Origin: Paraphysoderma sedebokerense
Taxonomy: Eukaryota; Blastocladiomycota; Physodermatomycetes; Physodermatales; Physodermataceae
Assembly: GCA_025602915.1 (NCBI GenBank)
Contig: JAHLJZ010000074.1
Location: 50,031 to 114,030, forward strand
DNA: 64,000 nt
Reading direction: 5' to 3'
Translations under genes and position numbers: made by a program
Shown: positions 24,470 to 35,829 of the stretch, piece by piece
How positions within the stretch are numbered: the stretch's first letter is position 1
How the letters are laid out: each line of letters begins with the position of its first letter
Notes under the pieces: generated by a model
What the model saw: only the letters and a program-made list of their open reading frames with translations
Told to the model about the DNA's origin: nothing
Databases searched by the model: none

Positions 24470-25077
24470 GGCTGCTAGTAGGATACTTGTGTGTGTGAGA
24501 GTGTGTGTGGATAGGTGACTGTGGATGGGATGAGTGATGAGTGCGAGTAGTAGTGGGATGGAGAAGGAAAGCTAGAGATGTTTATATGTCGACGTCTCTT
24601 CCGATGTGGTGTGCGGATGAACCAAAGTAGTAGAATGCCATAGATACTGATTATGTAGTGATATCCGCAGAGATGGAATGTGGGGGAATGAGCGAGGAGG
24701 AATGACTCGTTTTTTCAGTTTTCCCTGCTGGCGACGCCGTGACACCGTGACACAGAGTGCCATGTGGGTGCAAAGTGAGTCACGTGACTTACTGATCATT
24801 CCACGTGACTCCCTCTGGCCGCAAATTCCCCACTTGCTCTACTAGAGTGGATGACCCAGTGGATTCAGTTGTGCTGGTGGAATTGCCCATTCCCTCTTCC
24901 TCTTCTTACTCTCTGCATGCAATCTAACTGGTGACTGCTCACTCCCCCCTCAGTTGGATCTGCTTTGCCTGCCAAACTGCTTCAACGTATTACCCAAAGA
25001 GCTTTATTACATTCCGTACAACCTCATAGTGTCTTTTTGTACACACAAATCTTATCAAAGAAAAATAAACTTTGCAT
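24470..25077 (-). other. Intergenic between orphan gene and eL43 3' end
   Basis: Promoter of the orphan at 24469 and 3' region of eL43. Contains two CACGTG elements (listed separately) and otherwise no coding signal. Confidence 0.45.
24779..24807. promoter_or_regulatory. Paired CACGTG (E-box/CACGTG-type) elements
   Basis: A palindromic GTCACGTGAC at 24779-24788 and a second CACGTG at 24802-24807, about 310-340 bp upstream of the small orphan gene start. CACGTG is the core bound by bHLH factors of the Cbf1/MITF type. Function here is inferred from motif and position. Confidence 0.45.
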
Positions 25078-25903
25078 TTACGACTCGGCCAATTCACGAA
25101 GACGACGGATCGAGGAACGGACTGTGGCGGCAGCGCTTGTGCTGTTAAATACGACAAGCAACAGACGTTCAATCAAAAAACACATTCAGTCAGAGTCCCA
25201 TCCACATGACAAAAAGAGAATGAAAAGTAACACATACGAAACAGTCCATGCACCTCCGGCCATAGTCTTGTTACATCCTTTGCATTGCCAGATACCAACA
25301 GCTTGACGTTTCACAGTGTCCTATTCAACCATTAAATTTGACACAGTCAATAAAAACATTCCTATTACACACACGCTCCACATAAAAGTGACAGTCTAGC
25401 CTGACGATGTCTTTACTGCAAGTGATTGCTTGATACATACTTTACCGCAGAAAGAACAGGTGTAGCGGGCGTGTTGGGTGATTTCCATCTTCTTGATTTG
25501 CTTTCTGAGGGAAGCACCATAACGGGTACCGTATTTACCGACGACTCCAACCTTTTTTGTGCGTTTGGCCTATCATAACAAATGTCGATTACATAAAGGA
25601 TACGTGATAATGGAAATGTCGAGGTCCAGGGGATCAAAATTTCATCATAAATCGAGTGGTGAAATGTCGTAACCACAACAGAGGTGAACGAGATATACGG
25701 AAATGAAGTCGCATAATATCAAACAAGGCATATCGGATGGGCGGAGGGCGAATATGAGAATTAACGTCAAAGAGGGGATCAAAATTCAAGTTAGTTATAC
25801 AGTTACCATTCATCACAAACTATCCATCCATCAACACAAATATATCCATCCATCGACATAAATATATCCATCCATCACTAAAATAAACTCAAATGCATAC
25901 CAT
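25078..25903 (-). CDS. RPL43: 60S ribosomal protein eL43 (L37A)
   Basis: Four exons (25903-25901, 25569-25441, 25320-25238, 25141-25078) give 92 aa, the usual length. The sequence reads [20 protein letters not shown], then the zinc ribbon CSFCG...CKGC with [15 protein letters not shown] between the pairs, [20 protein letters not shown] and LRELAES. All four zinc Cys are present. The first coding exon is only the ATG, a layout common for ribosomal protein genes in fungi. Intron 1 is long at about 330 bp and holds a 3 x 22 nt repeat. A CACGTG lies 125 bp upstream of the start, in the promoter shared with the divergent ZGPAT-like gene. It is a structural protein of the large ribosomal subunit. 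Confidence 0.97.
25821..25886 (+). repeat. Three 22-nt tandem units with TATCCATCCATC core
   Basis: Three copies of a 22-nt unit (TATCCATCCATCRACAYAAATA), the last diverged, all inside eL43 intron 1. An 18-nt piece (25840-25857) recurs exactly at 31062-31079, upstream of uS7. Confidence 0.85.
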
Positions 25904-26276
25904 TTCTGTGTATTCTGGAAATTGACTGTAAAAGTACGAAAAATTTCCACTTAGTTGCGAAAGATCAATGTGGGTGTTTTTCCAAATCAAAGGACGGAAG
26001 GGACGCGGTTGCCAAGGGTAACAAAGTCACGTGGATTGTTCCCTCTATTTTGGAAATGACCTTTATAAGTTGAATAAGATTACAGGGAATCGACATCTCT
26101 TTTTATCCCTATGTGTTGATAAAATGTAAGCATAAGGTTCTCGTCTATTGAAATAAAAAACAAGGTCTTGCTTTTGATCTCATCAACATCCTCCTATACC
26201 TTGTACTTTTGCACTGTAAGTAGAGAACCACAACCCATCGCGCACTCGTTAGCTTGATTATTCCTGTACAATCTCA
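25904..26276. promoter_or_regulatory. Bidirectional promoter eL43 / ZGPAT-like, with CACGTG
   Basis: Spacer of 373 bp between two divergent start codons. CACGTG at 26028-26033 within AGTCACGTGG. No coding signal. AT-rich toward the ZGPAT-like start. Confidence 0.5.
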
Positions 26277-28034
26277 ATGTCCGAAAAGGAGTTGTACCGA
26301 AAGCAATTGGCGGATTTGCTTGAACTCAAGGCCTTGTCACCTCATGATCCAGACTTGCTCAATTTGATAGCGGATTTGAATACTTTGATCGAGTTTGAGG
26401 AATTGAAGGAAGCACAGGAACTAGAAGCTAGAAAGAAAGCTCTATTAGAATCGTTGGATGATAGGAACTCTTCCAATGATATATCGGATTCAATATTTGA
26501 CGATTCAGATTCAAAAAACGATAGTATCACCGCCACCAGTCAGGTCAGCGTTCTATCCAATTCGACATACGACAACTCATCAACGGCACCTTCAGACAAC
26601 CTGAAACCCTCAGATACATGTTGCATTTTATTCACTCACACCGATAACATCAAGTATTATCTTCCAGCAATTATTATTTCCAATATCCCCTCCACAAATG
26701 CCTATCTCGTTGTCCTCCCCACCCCTATTTCTTCGTCCCTCGTCCCCTGTCCCAACTTTTTATCATCGTCTTGTACATCTCCCTGTCCACTTTCATTATC
26801 CCACGGAATAGAACTTCCGTATCAGAATGTATTCGACTATGGTAAACTAAACTTTGAAGCTGGATTCGCGGAAGGTGATTTCGTCTGGGCGAAATACCAA
26901 AATGATAAGCAGGAGGTATGGTACAAGAGTAGGTTCCTGGGGATGATCGACGACAATCAGAAATCCAACGATGACTCAAATATGAGAGTTATATATCAAG
27001 GATTCGAAAGTGACGGGGAATACCTTGTTTCCAGCGATATGTTGATGCCGTTACGATTCGCCGATCCAACCCAAGCTGCCGAAGCGGCTAGGAGTATGGT
27101 CGATATTGAACTCTCGAATTCAGAATCAGAGTCGGATCAAGAAGACGATGATGGTTCTGGTCAATCTGAGGGGGATGAGTCTGATGGGGAGGAGGTTGCG
27201 TTTGTTCGGTTTCATGCTGTTGTTCATGACGGCCTGGAGCGTGTTGATCCAGAATTTGGAGCATGGGAGCAGCACACAAGAGGAATAGGTAGCAAATTGA
27301 TGGCAGCAATGGGTTATAAACCTGTGAGTATTCATTTTATTCCACAATGGTTTTAAGTCTCGACTCATCGTTTATCATCCATCAAATCTCAGGGAACCGC
27401 ATTAGGAGCTGATCCTACAAGCAGTACGTCGCTGGTGAACCCAATTCCTATACAAATTTTCAGCGGTCGCAAAGGACTCGACTTTTTGGAGGATGACGAG
27501 AAAAAGTCAAAATTAAAGTCTGGAAGACAGCATTCCCAATCCAGCCGACGATGTCGACGCAGAATCCGTAAGCAGCGTAACCAAAAGAAATCAAAGATAT
27601 TGGATAACTCTGCTATCGAGCAAAAGCAACCAGAGACTTCTGTTTTTGATTTTATGAATGTAACGTTAAACAAATCAACGCAACTGTCTTCCAATGCCAC
27701 CACTTCTCTACGTCCGTCCTCACACTCGTCCTCGTTGCTGAAGCATCCATTGAAAGCGAACCAGCCGTCACGCTCAAACGCTTCCACATCACAACCAAAA
27801 TCTGGACCAAATATTCTACATTTACATAAACACCTCAACACGCTCAACTCGTCCCTGTCATCTGCACAACAATCTTACGAAAGACATAAATCCAAAGACC
27901 CAATTACAGCCAATAAATTTCTGAGTAAAGTCAATAAACTAATGACTGAAATAAAGCACACTGAAGCAATAATTGGTAGGGAAGAAAAAAAGAAGAAAGG
28001 AGCCAGGGAGAGGGAAAAATGGCTTGAATTTTGA
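26277..28034 (+). CDS. ZGPAT-like CCCH / Tudor-like / G-patch protein
   Basis: Two exons (26277-27323, 27393-28034) give 562 aa. The N-terminus is a Leu/Glu-rich coiled coil (LADLLELKALSPHDPDLLNL). At about residue 160 a C-x7-C-x3-C-x5-H finger (CPNFLSSSCTSPCPLSLSH) precedes a Tudor-like stretch with GDFVWAKYQNDKQEVWYKS and SDMLMPLRF. The G-patch has HTRGIGSKLMAAMGYKPG at the exon join, then GRKGLDFLEDDE. The C-terminal part is basic, then a coiled coil (ANKFLSKVNKLMTEIKH). The order CCCH, Tudor, G-patch, coiled coil is that of ZGPAT, a partner of the helicase DHX15/Prp43. The finger spacing is unusual (third Cys displaced). It is probably nuclear. Confidence 0.85.
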
Positions 28035-28374
28035 TAATTTTCCTGACGTCATACCATTGGGTGTATTGTATTAGTAATTTACGGTTATGTACATATTCTT
28101 CGTATGGCCACTGAAAAGGGGACTGCGGTCATGAGTGTGGGGGCTTTCTCAAACGGAAAAATTACTATAATCAGACAAATACAATTTACGATTGTTTTAT
28201 ATTCACAATGTCGCTCATGACTGTGTCGTTTGTCTCTCTTTCTGAACGTATTGTCCATCTCGCGTAGTCAGCGCATAATAATTTTTAATCCGCTCAGTGG
28301 CTGAACGGGACAACGAAATTTTTGTGGCCGAAATTTCTAAGCCTTTACTCATAATTCTTCATCATTTTAAATTG

Positions 28375-29346
28375 ATGTTCCGCTCCCTGGTGAATAAACC
28401 TGCCCTCCGTACACATATCATCCACAAGAAACACCCACTCAAGTCAGTCCATCAGAGAATTCAGAAACAAAGTCCACGATTGTTTGCACTCTATTCCCCA
28501 CTTTGGTTCAGATTGTCACCGGTCATTCAAATGTCTAATTTCCCAGTCAAAAAGTCAGAAGAAGAGTGGAGAGCTATTCTGTCCCCTGGTAAGAACCCAA
28601 AATCTCTTCTTCCTCCCTTTTCGTTGCCCTATTTATTGACAATTCTTTGTACCAAATCAAACCGGTTCCATCTTACCATCCCGCCAATATGACATCACGC
28701 AACGATCCTTACAAATGTGACGGAACTATACAGAACAATTCCGTGTTCTCAGACAAAAAGGCACAGAGTATGCTGGAACAGGAGAATACAATAAACATAA
28801 AGATACAGGGGTGTATCACTGTGCAGGATGTAAGACGCCATTGTACAAGTCTACCACTAAATTCGATTCAGGATGTGGATGGCCTGCTTTCTTTGATGCT
28901 ATCCCGGGCGCAGTGGGAAGAAAAGAAGATAATAGTTTAGGAATGCAAAGAATCGAAATGTATGTTTTTAAATTTTACTTCAAATCGTAGTTCGATCGAG
29001 TCCTTGTATACTCGACGGTGAAGGGACGGTTGGGTGATGCTTAGCAAACGATTTCTTGATCGATCGATTGATCTAACCTTGCCGCTGTTTTTTTTTGCGT
29101 TCGATTGCGTTTTTTACGCTTTCTTACTCCGCTTCAACGAAACTGCTAATTTGTCGATTGTCTGATGTCATCCGCCACTTACTTTAATCATCGTCTATCT
29201 CCAATACACTTTTGTTGTCTACTTCAAGTGTGTGTAACAATTGTGGCGGCCATTTAGGTCATGTTTTTAAAGGCGAAGGATTCAAAACTCCAACAGATGA
29301 ACGACATTGTGTTAACTCTGTGTCCTTAAAATTTTCAAAAGAATAA
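28375..29346 (+). CDS. MSRB: Peptide-methionine (R)-S-oxide reductase MsrB
   Basis: Three exons (28375-28588, 28734-28959, 29229-29346) give 185 aa. After [20 protein letters not shown] the full MsrB fold follows: [51 protein letters not shown], and the catalytic [11 protein letters not shown]. Two CxxC pairs bind zinc and the Cys of RHCVNS is the nucleophile. It reduces methionine-R-sulfoxide in proteins. The first Met gives a basic, Ser-containing extension of about 52 residues that resembles a mitochondrial presequence; a second in-frame Met at 28531 (MSNFPVKK) would give a cytosolic form. Which is used cannot be told from sequence. Confidence 0.95.
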
Positions 29347-30196
29347 CGAGTGAAACAGGATGACAGAAAAAGTTGGCCGTATTTTTTGACCCAGTCCACT
29401 CGTGTGGTGGATTGTTTATTGTAGTCTCGCAATATTGTTGTTAGGTTGTATGGTTTTAGTTGTATATATCATAATGAATAAATGTAGTGTTGGTGAAAAT
29501 CATCGATAAAACTTTCTTCTACTCAATCAGCGAGAAAGGAGGGTTCAAGAAGTTGCTGCATTGAATACTGCTATATCCGGTATCATCACGAAAATCTCTA
29601 TCTCTAGTTGAAGCCGCAAAGGATTAAACAAAGTATTCAGTTAAATAGTATTTCTTGAATTCTACTTGTCAACATTTTTTTCTTCATCGAACAGAATTCA
29701 TAGAAACAGCATCGTCAGTTGGGCTGGTTAAAGGCCCACCAGGGCGAATACTTTTGAATAGGGAAAAATGATTTCCGAATATGACTTCATCCTCGAAATT
29801 TCACGAAAAAACGTTAAAAACGTATTTCTAATACCTTTGCTTTCTACTGTTAAAGTTATCATCACAAAGTCAGAAAGGGTCCGTTGAAAGTATCGTGTAT
29901 TAAGTCAATTGTAAGGACGCATTTTTTTCGCCTTTTCGTTTATGCATGTGTAATTTGGGAATTGACTAAATTTGCGTTTTTGTGTTACATTCAAATTAAT
30001 TTTTATATTCAATATTGACCTTATTCAATAATTATTCTCTTCGACATTAATGCGTTTGAATTGTCATGGCTTCGCTGAACTTTTTTAATTCTGTCGTCTT
30101 TGGCAATCCGAATCAATTCACCATCCTATCAATGTTGCTGAAATTAACCTATTTGTGCGAATTCTCATTGAAAATGAAAGCTACAGATCTATTAAA
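29347..30196 (+). other. Intergenic, AT-rich
   Basis: About 850 bp between MsrB and the Met-rich gene. Strongly AT-rich with T-runs; no coding frame, RNA gene or repeat that I can support. Confidence 0.45.
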
Positions 30197-30702
30197 ATGA
30201 ATCAACAATTCTATGGCAACCCTCAAATGAACATGGGTATGAACGGCATGCCCAACATGGGTATGAACAATATGAACGGTATGAACATGAACATGCGACC
30301 CAACATGATGGGTGGTAACGTCGGCGGAGGTATGGGAATGCAAGGAATGCCAGGGATGCAAGGTAACATGCAAATGCAAGGGAATGGGATGGGTATGGGG
30401 AATAATATGCAAGGGATGCAAGGGAATATGGGGAATATGGGGAATATGCAATTAGGAATGTTGCCACCTGAAATGAGAAAGTTTATTGAAGGATTGATGA
30501 TGGAAAATCGAAGGTTTGTATTTCATTGCTTTTGAAGCCTGGAAATGGTTTATACTAACTGTTACCTTCTATTTCTGTGTGCGAAATTCGCGTTGTCAAA
30601 CTTGCATGTTAAAACGAAATTCGCCATTCGCGTAGGTTGAACCAAGAAGCAATGAGATTAAAGAATCTGTGCATTGGTTTAGGTATAAATCCAGATATCT
30701 AA
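30197..30702 (+). CDS. Met/Gly/Asn-rich repeat protein with short conserved-looking tail
   Basis: Two exons (30197-30513, 30636-30702) give 127 aa. Residues 1-90 consist of irregular short units of Met, Gly, Asn and Gln (NMGMNGMPNMGMNNMNGM, GMQGNMQMQGNGMGMG). The last 35 residues are different in character: LGMLPPEMRKFIEGLMMENR followed by LNQEAMRLKNLCIGLGINPD, an amphipathic helix. The splice join stays in frame and links the two parts. Met content is extreme, about a third of the repeat region. Not recognised. Such sequences occur in condensate-prone RNA-associated or copper-binding proteins, but I see nothing that decides. Confidence 0.65.
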
Positions 30703-31243
30703 TTAAAAACTAAGATGTCACATGTATATGCGTTTGTTGTAATGCAATGATGAATATACGTGAAGTTTACGCATTTGTGTCCAAAGTGAATATCTATTTT
30801 GGTTGACAGTTTGTTGGTCTGACTAGAGACAGTTTTTGCATAGTTCTTGGAGATGGTCCAGAGTGTTTCTTAATTTCGCCTTAAAGATTTCCTAAATCAG
30901 AACAAATGACCTTCACAGGGTCAGAGTTCAAGTCAGCACGTGATCTGTTGCGCCTAGTAACCAGAATTGACCCAACTTCGGATGGATGATCTGAAAAGGT
31001 CTTTCTCTTTCGTGCGTTAATCATTGATAAAAGGTACATCCATCCATCCGTTTTTATATAGATATATCCATCCATCGACGTTATTCGCTTCTGGACCGTT
31101 TTGTCCGCTTTTCTTTCGTCCGAATCGACCGATAGATAACTAACTTTTGTTTACCCTGCTTGCTTGACCCTACCCTTTACCCCACACCGTATCCTATCCA
31201 ATTTCCGTTGAACGATTCATATATTCGACTATTCAGAAGCACA
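30703..31243 (+). other. Intergenic, uS7 promoter
   Basis: Contains a CACGTG at 30937-30942 and the TATATCCATCCATCGAC element shared with eL43 intron 1 (31062-31079), followed by a pyrimidine-rich stretch with ACCCTACCC near 31168. No coding signal. Confidence 0.45.
31035..31080 (+). repeat. CATC-rich element shared with eL43 intron 1
   Basis: Two CATCCATC blocks separated by an AT-rich spacer, 165-210 bp upstream of the uS7 start. Positions 31062-31079 are identical to 25840-25857. Confidence 0.7.
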
Positions 31244-32124
<881 letters not shown>

Positions 32125-32413
32125 GTTTATCTGTGGGGGGATACCGTTCTTGTATGGTGGATTTTGGAATATTGTCCACCTTGAAATATAGCAAGATTGG
32201 GGTGTAAACATATAATTTCAAATAAACCAAGTTGTAATACTCATTTTTCTTTCCCAATCATATATTAGCCAAAGTATAATCTACAACGGCTCTGCGATGT
32301 GATTGCCAAGCGACCTTACAGGACAGACAGCATCCACGTACTGAAAGACACTCTTTATTTCACAAAGTTAAATTATATCTACAACATGCCAATAATATTC
32401 AGCTCAATGTCAA

Positions 32414-35400
32414 TTAATCATATCCTGCTACAATAGATTGGATATATTCTGTATCTACATCCGCACCTACATTATCCAAATCAATACCAGCCGGGGGACC
32501 CGGCTTGCTCTTTGCTCTAGGATTGCGCTTTCCTTTTCTCTTGCTCTTTTTCGGCATTGTCGACTGAGATGATGAAGTTGATGATATAGACAAAGAGCGA
32601 GATTTCCACTCTTGCTGCTGCTTGATAGTGATTTCAGTCGCGGTAAGATGAGGATACCTGCACTATATGATTTAGCAACGAAAAGGGTTTGTTAATAACG
32701 TAAGCATCTATGGAAACAAAGAAGTAACATTGCAGTCATGTATTTAACACTTACGTTCTGAACTTTGCAATACCCTTTTTGAGCATACGAATAACAATGT
32801 TTCACACCTCCACTATTATCGCCCAATATACCGGGTACTGAATGAGTGGGTGCAATAGGAAATGTATAGGGAATTTGCAAATCATTAGAATCCAATGGTC
32901 GCCACTGCTTTACCCGATAGTCGGTCGTGAACTCTCTCTGGGGATCAGATGGGAGAGACGATTTGTACAAGTTATGTAAATCGAATAATCGTGATGTCTG
33001 CTCAGACTCGGCGTTTTCAGGGTCAATAGGAACATGTCGATAAATAACGGCATGTGTATCGTCGCGCCCATGATGAAGGATATATTGACCAGGTTCGAGT
33101 TGCTTTAATTTTGTGAATAATGAATCGAGTAATACAGCCTGAGATTTACAAACGGTAGACCATGAGAAGGTGGACGGGGCAGCCGTTGACGACTCCAGAG
33201 TTGCAGACTCGAGGTTTCGTAGTTTCTTGGGATCTAGAACATCAACAGTCGATATGGCACCGGTTTGTGGATTTACGTGTGGAATAACGACTAGCCCATC
33301 ACCGCGAAGTTGAGAATACATCCACAAGCTTGATAGTTCAGATGGTGTGTATGTCTCTAAATGGAGATGCGGATCATCCGATGGCACGTCAATTTCGATT
33401 TTTGGTTTTACACCAATAAAATAATGAGGGCGCTGGGGATTCTCATCTGAAGTCGATTGTTGAACCGGTAGATAAGCGTCTACTTTAAATCTGACAATCA
33501 ACGTGTGCGAACCGAGGGTCCATTCGGAATAGAATATCCCTGTGCTATCAAGAGATAGATTTGCTTCAGTTTGTGACTCAACTGGCCGCGAATCATCGTC
33601 TGATTCAACATCGTCGGCTATGACGCATAATAAATCAAGTCAGAAGATAATATAATAAAGGCAGGAGTAGCGTTCATACTTACGATCTGTAAATGACAAT
33701 CGCCCCAAGCACAATCCACTATCCTCATCGTCGCTGGATGTCGTACCCATTTTCAACACAGCAGTCCTAAAAAACTTTTGATTCACAGTCCGTGGCGTCA
33801 AGTTCCGAGGCCGAAGAGGTTTGTCGATATAAACTGTTTTCAGAACCGTTTCCTCATCTATTATGGAAGTTGGTTAGGTCCGCCTATGACGATTCATATA
33901 CTGAATGTTTTACCCACCATTCTCATTTTCATCTGAAACTGTTTCTTCTTTCACATGTATGGGTATATGAAAATCAGTCTCTGTTGAACCAATTAATTCC
34001 ACCAATTTACACAATGTGCCTGACGAGATGGCTATATGAGCTCTGACAGCCTCAATCATGGGCGGCAAGTTTGGATCATCGCTAACACCTGGTAACATCT
34101 GCATTGAGGTTATGTAAGAACGATGAACAGGTTATGATTAAGAAATTAATTGAGAAAAACCTGTTTCACCTTATACTTAAATAAGTTGGATGTTTCCTCG
34201 AGAGAGGGATTGCTCGAAACGCACGGAAAAAGTTCTTCTTTCATTGGTAACCGAGACGGTAATTTCGATTGTCGAAATTGAGGACATTTTCCCTAAGAAT
34301 TCAGAAAAATACAGTTACAAAACCCATAATTTGATTTAGAAGACATTGACAAACCAACCAATTGCAACAACATTCGTTTAAATGCCAGAGCAGGAGACTG
34401 AGATGGTGTCTGCCCGAGAGCTAATCCGAATGATTGTAAAAATTGATAATACCTCTAAAACAATACACGTTAGATTTTGTATAATTCACAAGTGTATGTC
34501 GTAATACATACAGGATAATTGAGCAACCTATGCTCATGAAATTTCAAATACGGCTTCAAACCGCATGTCACTTGAGGATGTATGAATCGATATGTATCGC
34601 GATGTGAAATGGCAGATTGAAATAATTTTTCGAGATATTGCTGCTGCTCCTTCAAAAGTCTTGTGTCCAATGACTGAAGGGCCGGTAAATCTTGAGGATG
34701 GAGGAGCGAGGGCTAAAATCAATATCAACATTTAGTCCTGCACCGTAATTTGACGAGGCACTCAATCATACTCACATCGACAGCCGCAACACGCTTCAAA
34801 TAAAAATACCTCGAGTGTTCTTCCTTTGTTAATGTGGAATACTGTTTTGCGGAATTGAGTTGATTTAAAGGAAACGTTTCTTGATGAGAAGGCGTCGATA
34901 ATGGGGTCGGCAACACATCACTCGATTTGGATACCTTTTTAAATGATGTAAGTAAATATCTTATCCACTTTTTGGATATTCAAAAATACGCACCAGCTTC
35001 ACAGGGATATCAGTTTGAGGCTTAGGAGGAATTGACACCAAGTTTTTGATCGATTCTTCTGGCGGTTTGTCGATGTGCGCCATCTCTACAGAAGCACGAG
35101 ATGCGGGCGAAAGGACGAAAGAGTTCCCGGATTTCGATGCTAACTCTGAATTTCCATCATTTTTATCTACGTGCTGGCTCACTTCAATCAATCCCTTCTC
35201 TTGAATGAGGATTTTCTTCACGGGTCGCTCATCACTAGCTGCATAAAATGCAATCGAATACTTTTCATAATCGGTCTGCGTAAAGAACGGAACAAATTTC
35301 GAAGAATCGCTATTGGATCAAATGTAAGTGGTTAGAAAACAAGGTAAAAATGGATTACCATAACAATGTCGAAACTCACTGCGTCAAGCCAATCGGCAAA

Positions 35401-35579
35401 TCATAACGTTCATTATCTGAATACGGCTTAGATAATCTTAACTCACTGATCTTTCTCTTTCTAGAATGATTGGGTACTGTGGGAGTAGGAGGCAATGTGG
35501 GGGATATGATATGTGGAATCGAACCCAATAGATGATTCAATTCACAAAGACTCGAAGGATCAAGCATTTCTTCGTCCAT
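32414..35579 (-). CDS. ICE2/NARG2-like little elongation complex subunit with CCCH finger
   Basis: Ten exons (35579-35380, 35309-34994, 34934-34776, 34712-34512, 34454-34359, 34292-34170, 34098-33918, 33857-33684, 33617-32755, 32662-32414) sum to 853 aa. The C-terminal third matches the NARG2_C domain by order of blocks: a long strand-rich start, YTPSELSSLWMYSQLRGDG, KLKQLEPGQYILHHGRDDTH, FDLHNLYKSSLPSDP, QWRPLDSNDLQIPYTFP. After it comes a CCCH finger, CYSYAQKGYCKVQNCRYPH (C-x8-C-x4-C-x3-H), formed across the last intron, and a Lys-rich tail. The N-terminal half is helical (EQQQYLEKLFQSAI). ICE2 works in snRNA transcription by RNA polymerase II in animals. The finger is not part of the animal architecture I know. 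Confidence 0.78.
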
Positions 35580-35829
35580 CGCGCGGAAAAGCGATATATT
35601 CGGCCAATCGTTAACCAATTGTATAAAAAGCCCTTTAGTATCTTTTCCTTAACACCCGGGGTTCAATTGATCTGTGGATACTAGATCATCTTACAATTGC
35701 GATGTGGCATTTGCAGGCAGTGCGGAGACCTTAATTGCAAAATCACATGATCTGTCGCTATGGAGATTCCTTCGTTCCAGGTTCCTGTTGCTTCCACCAG
35801 GTTTTACAAAAGTCCCCAAAAACTACAAA

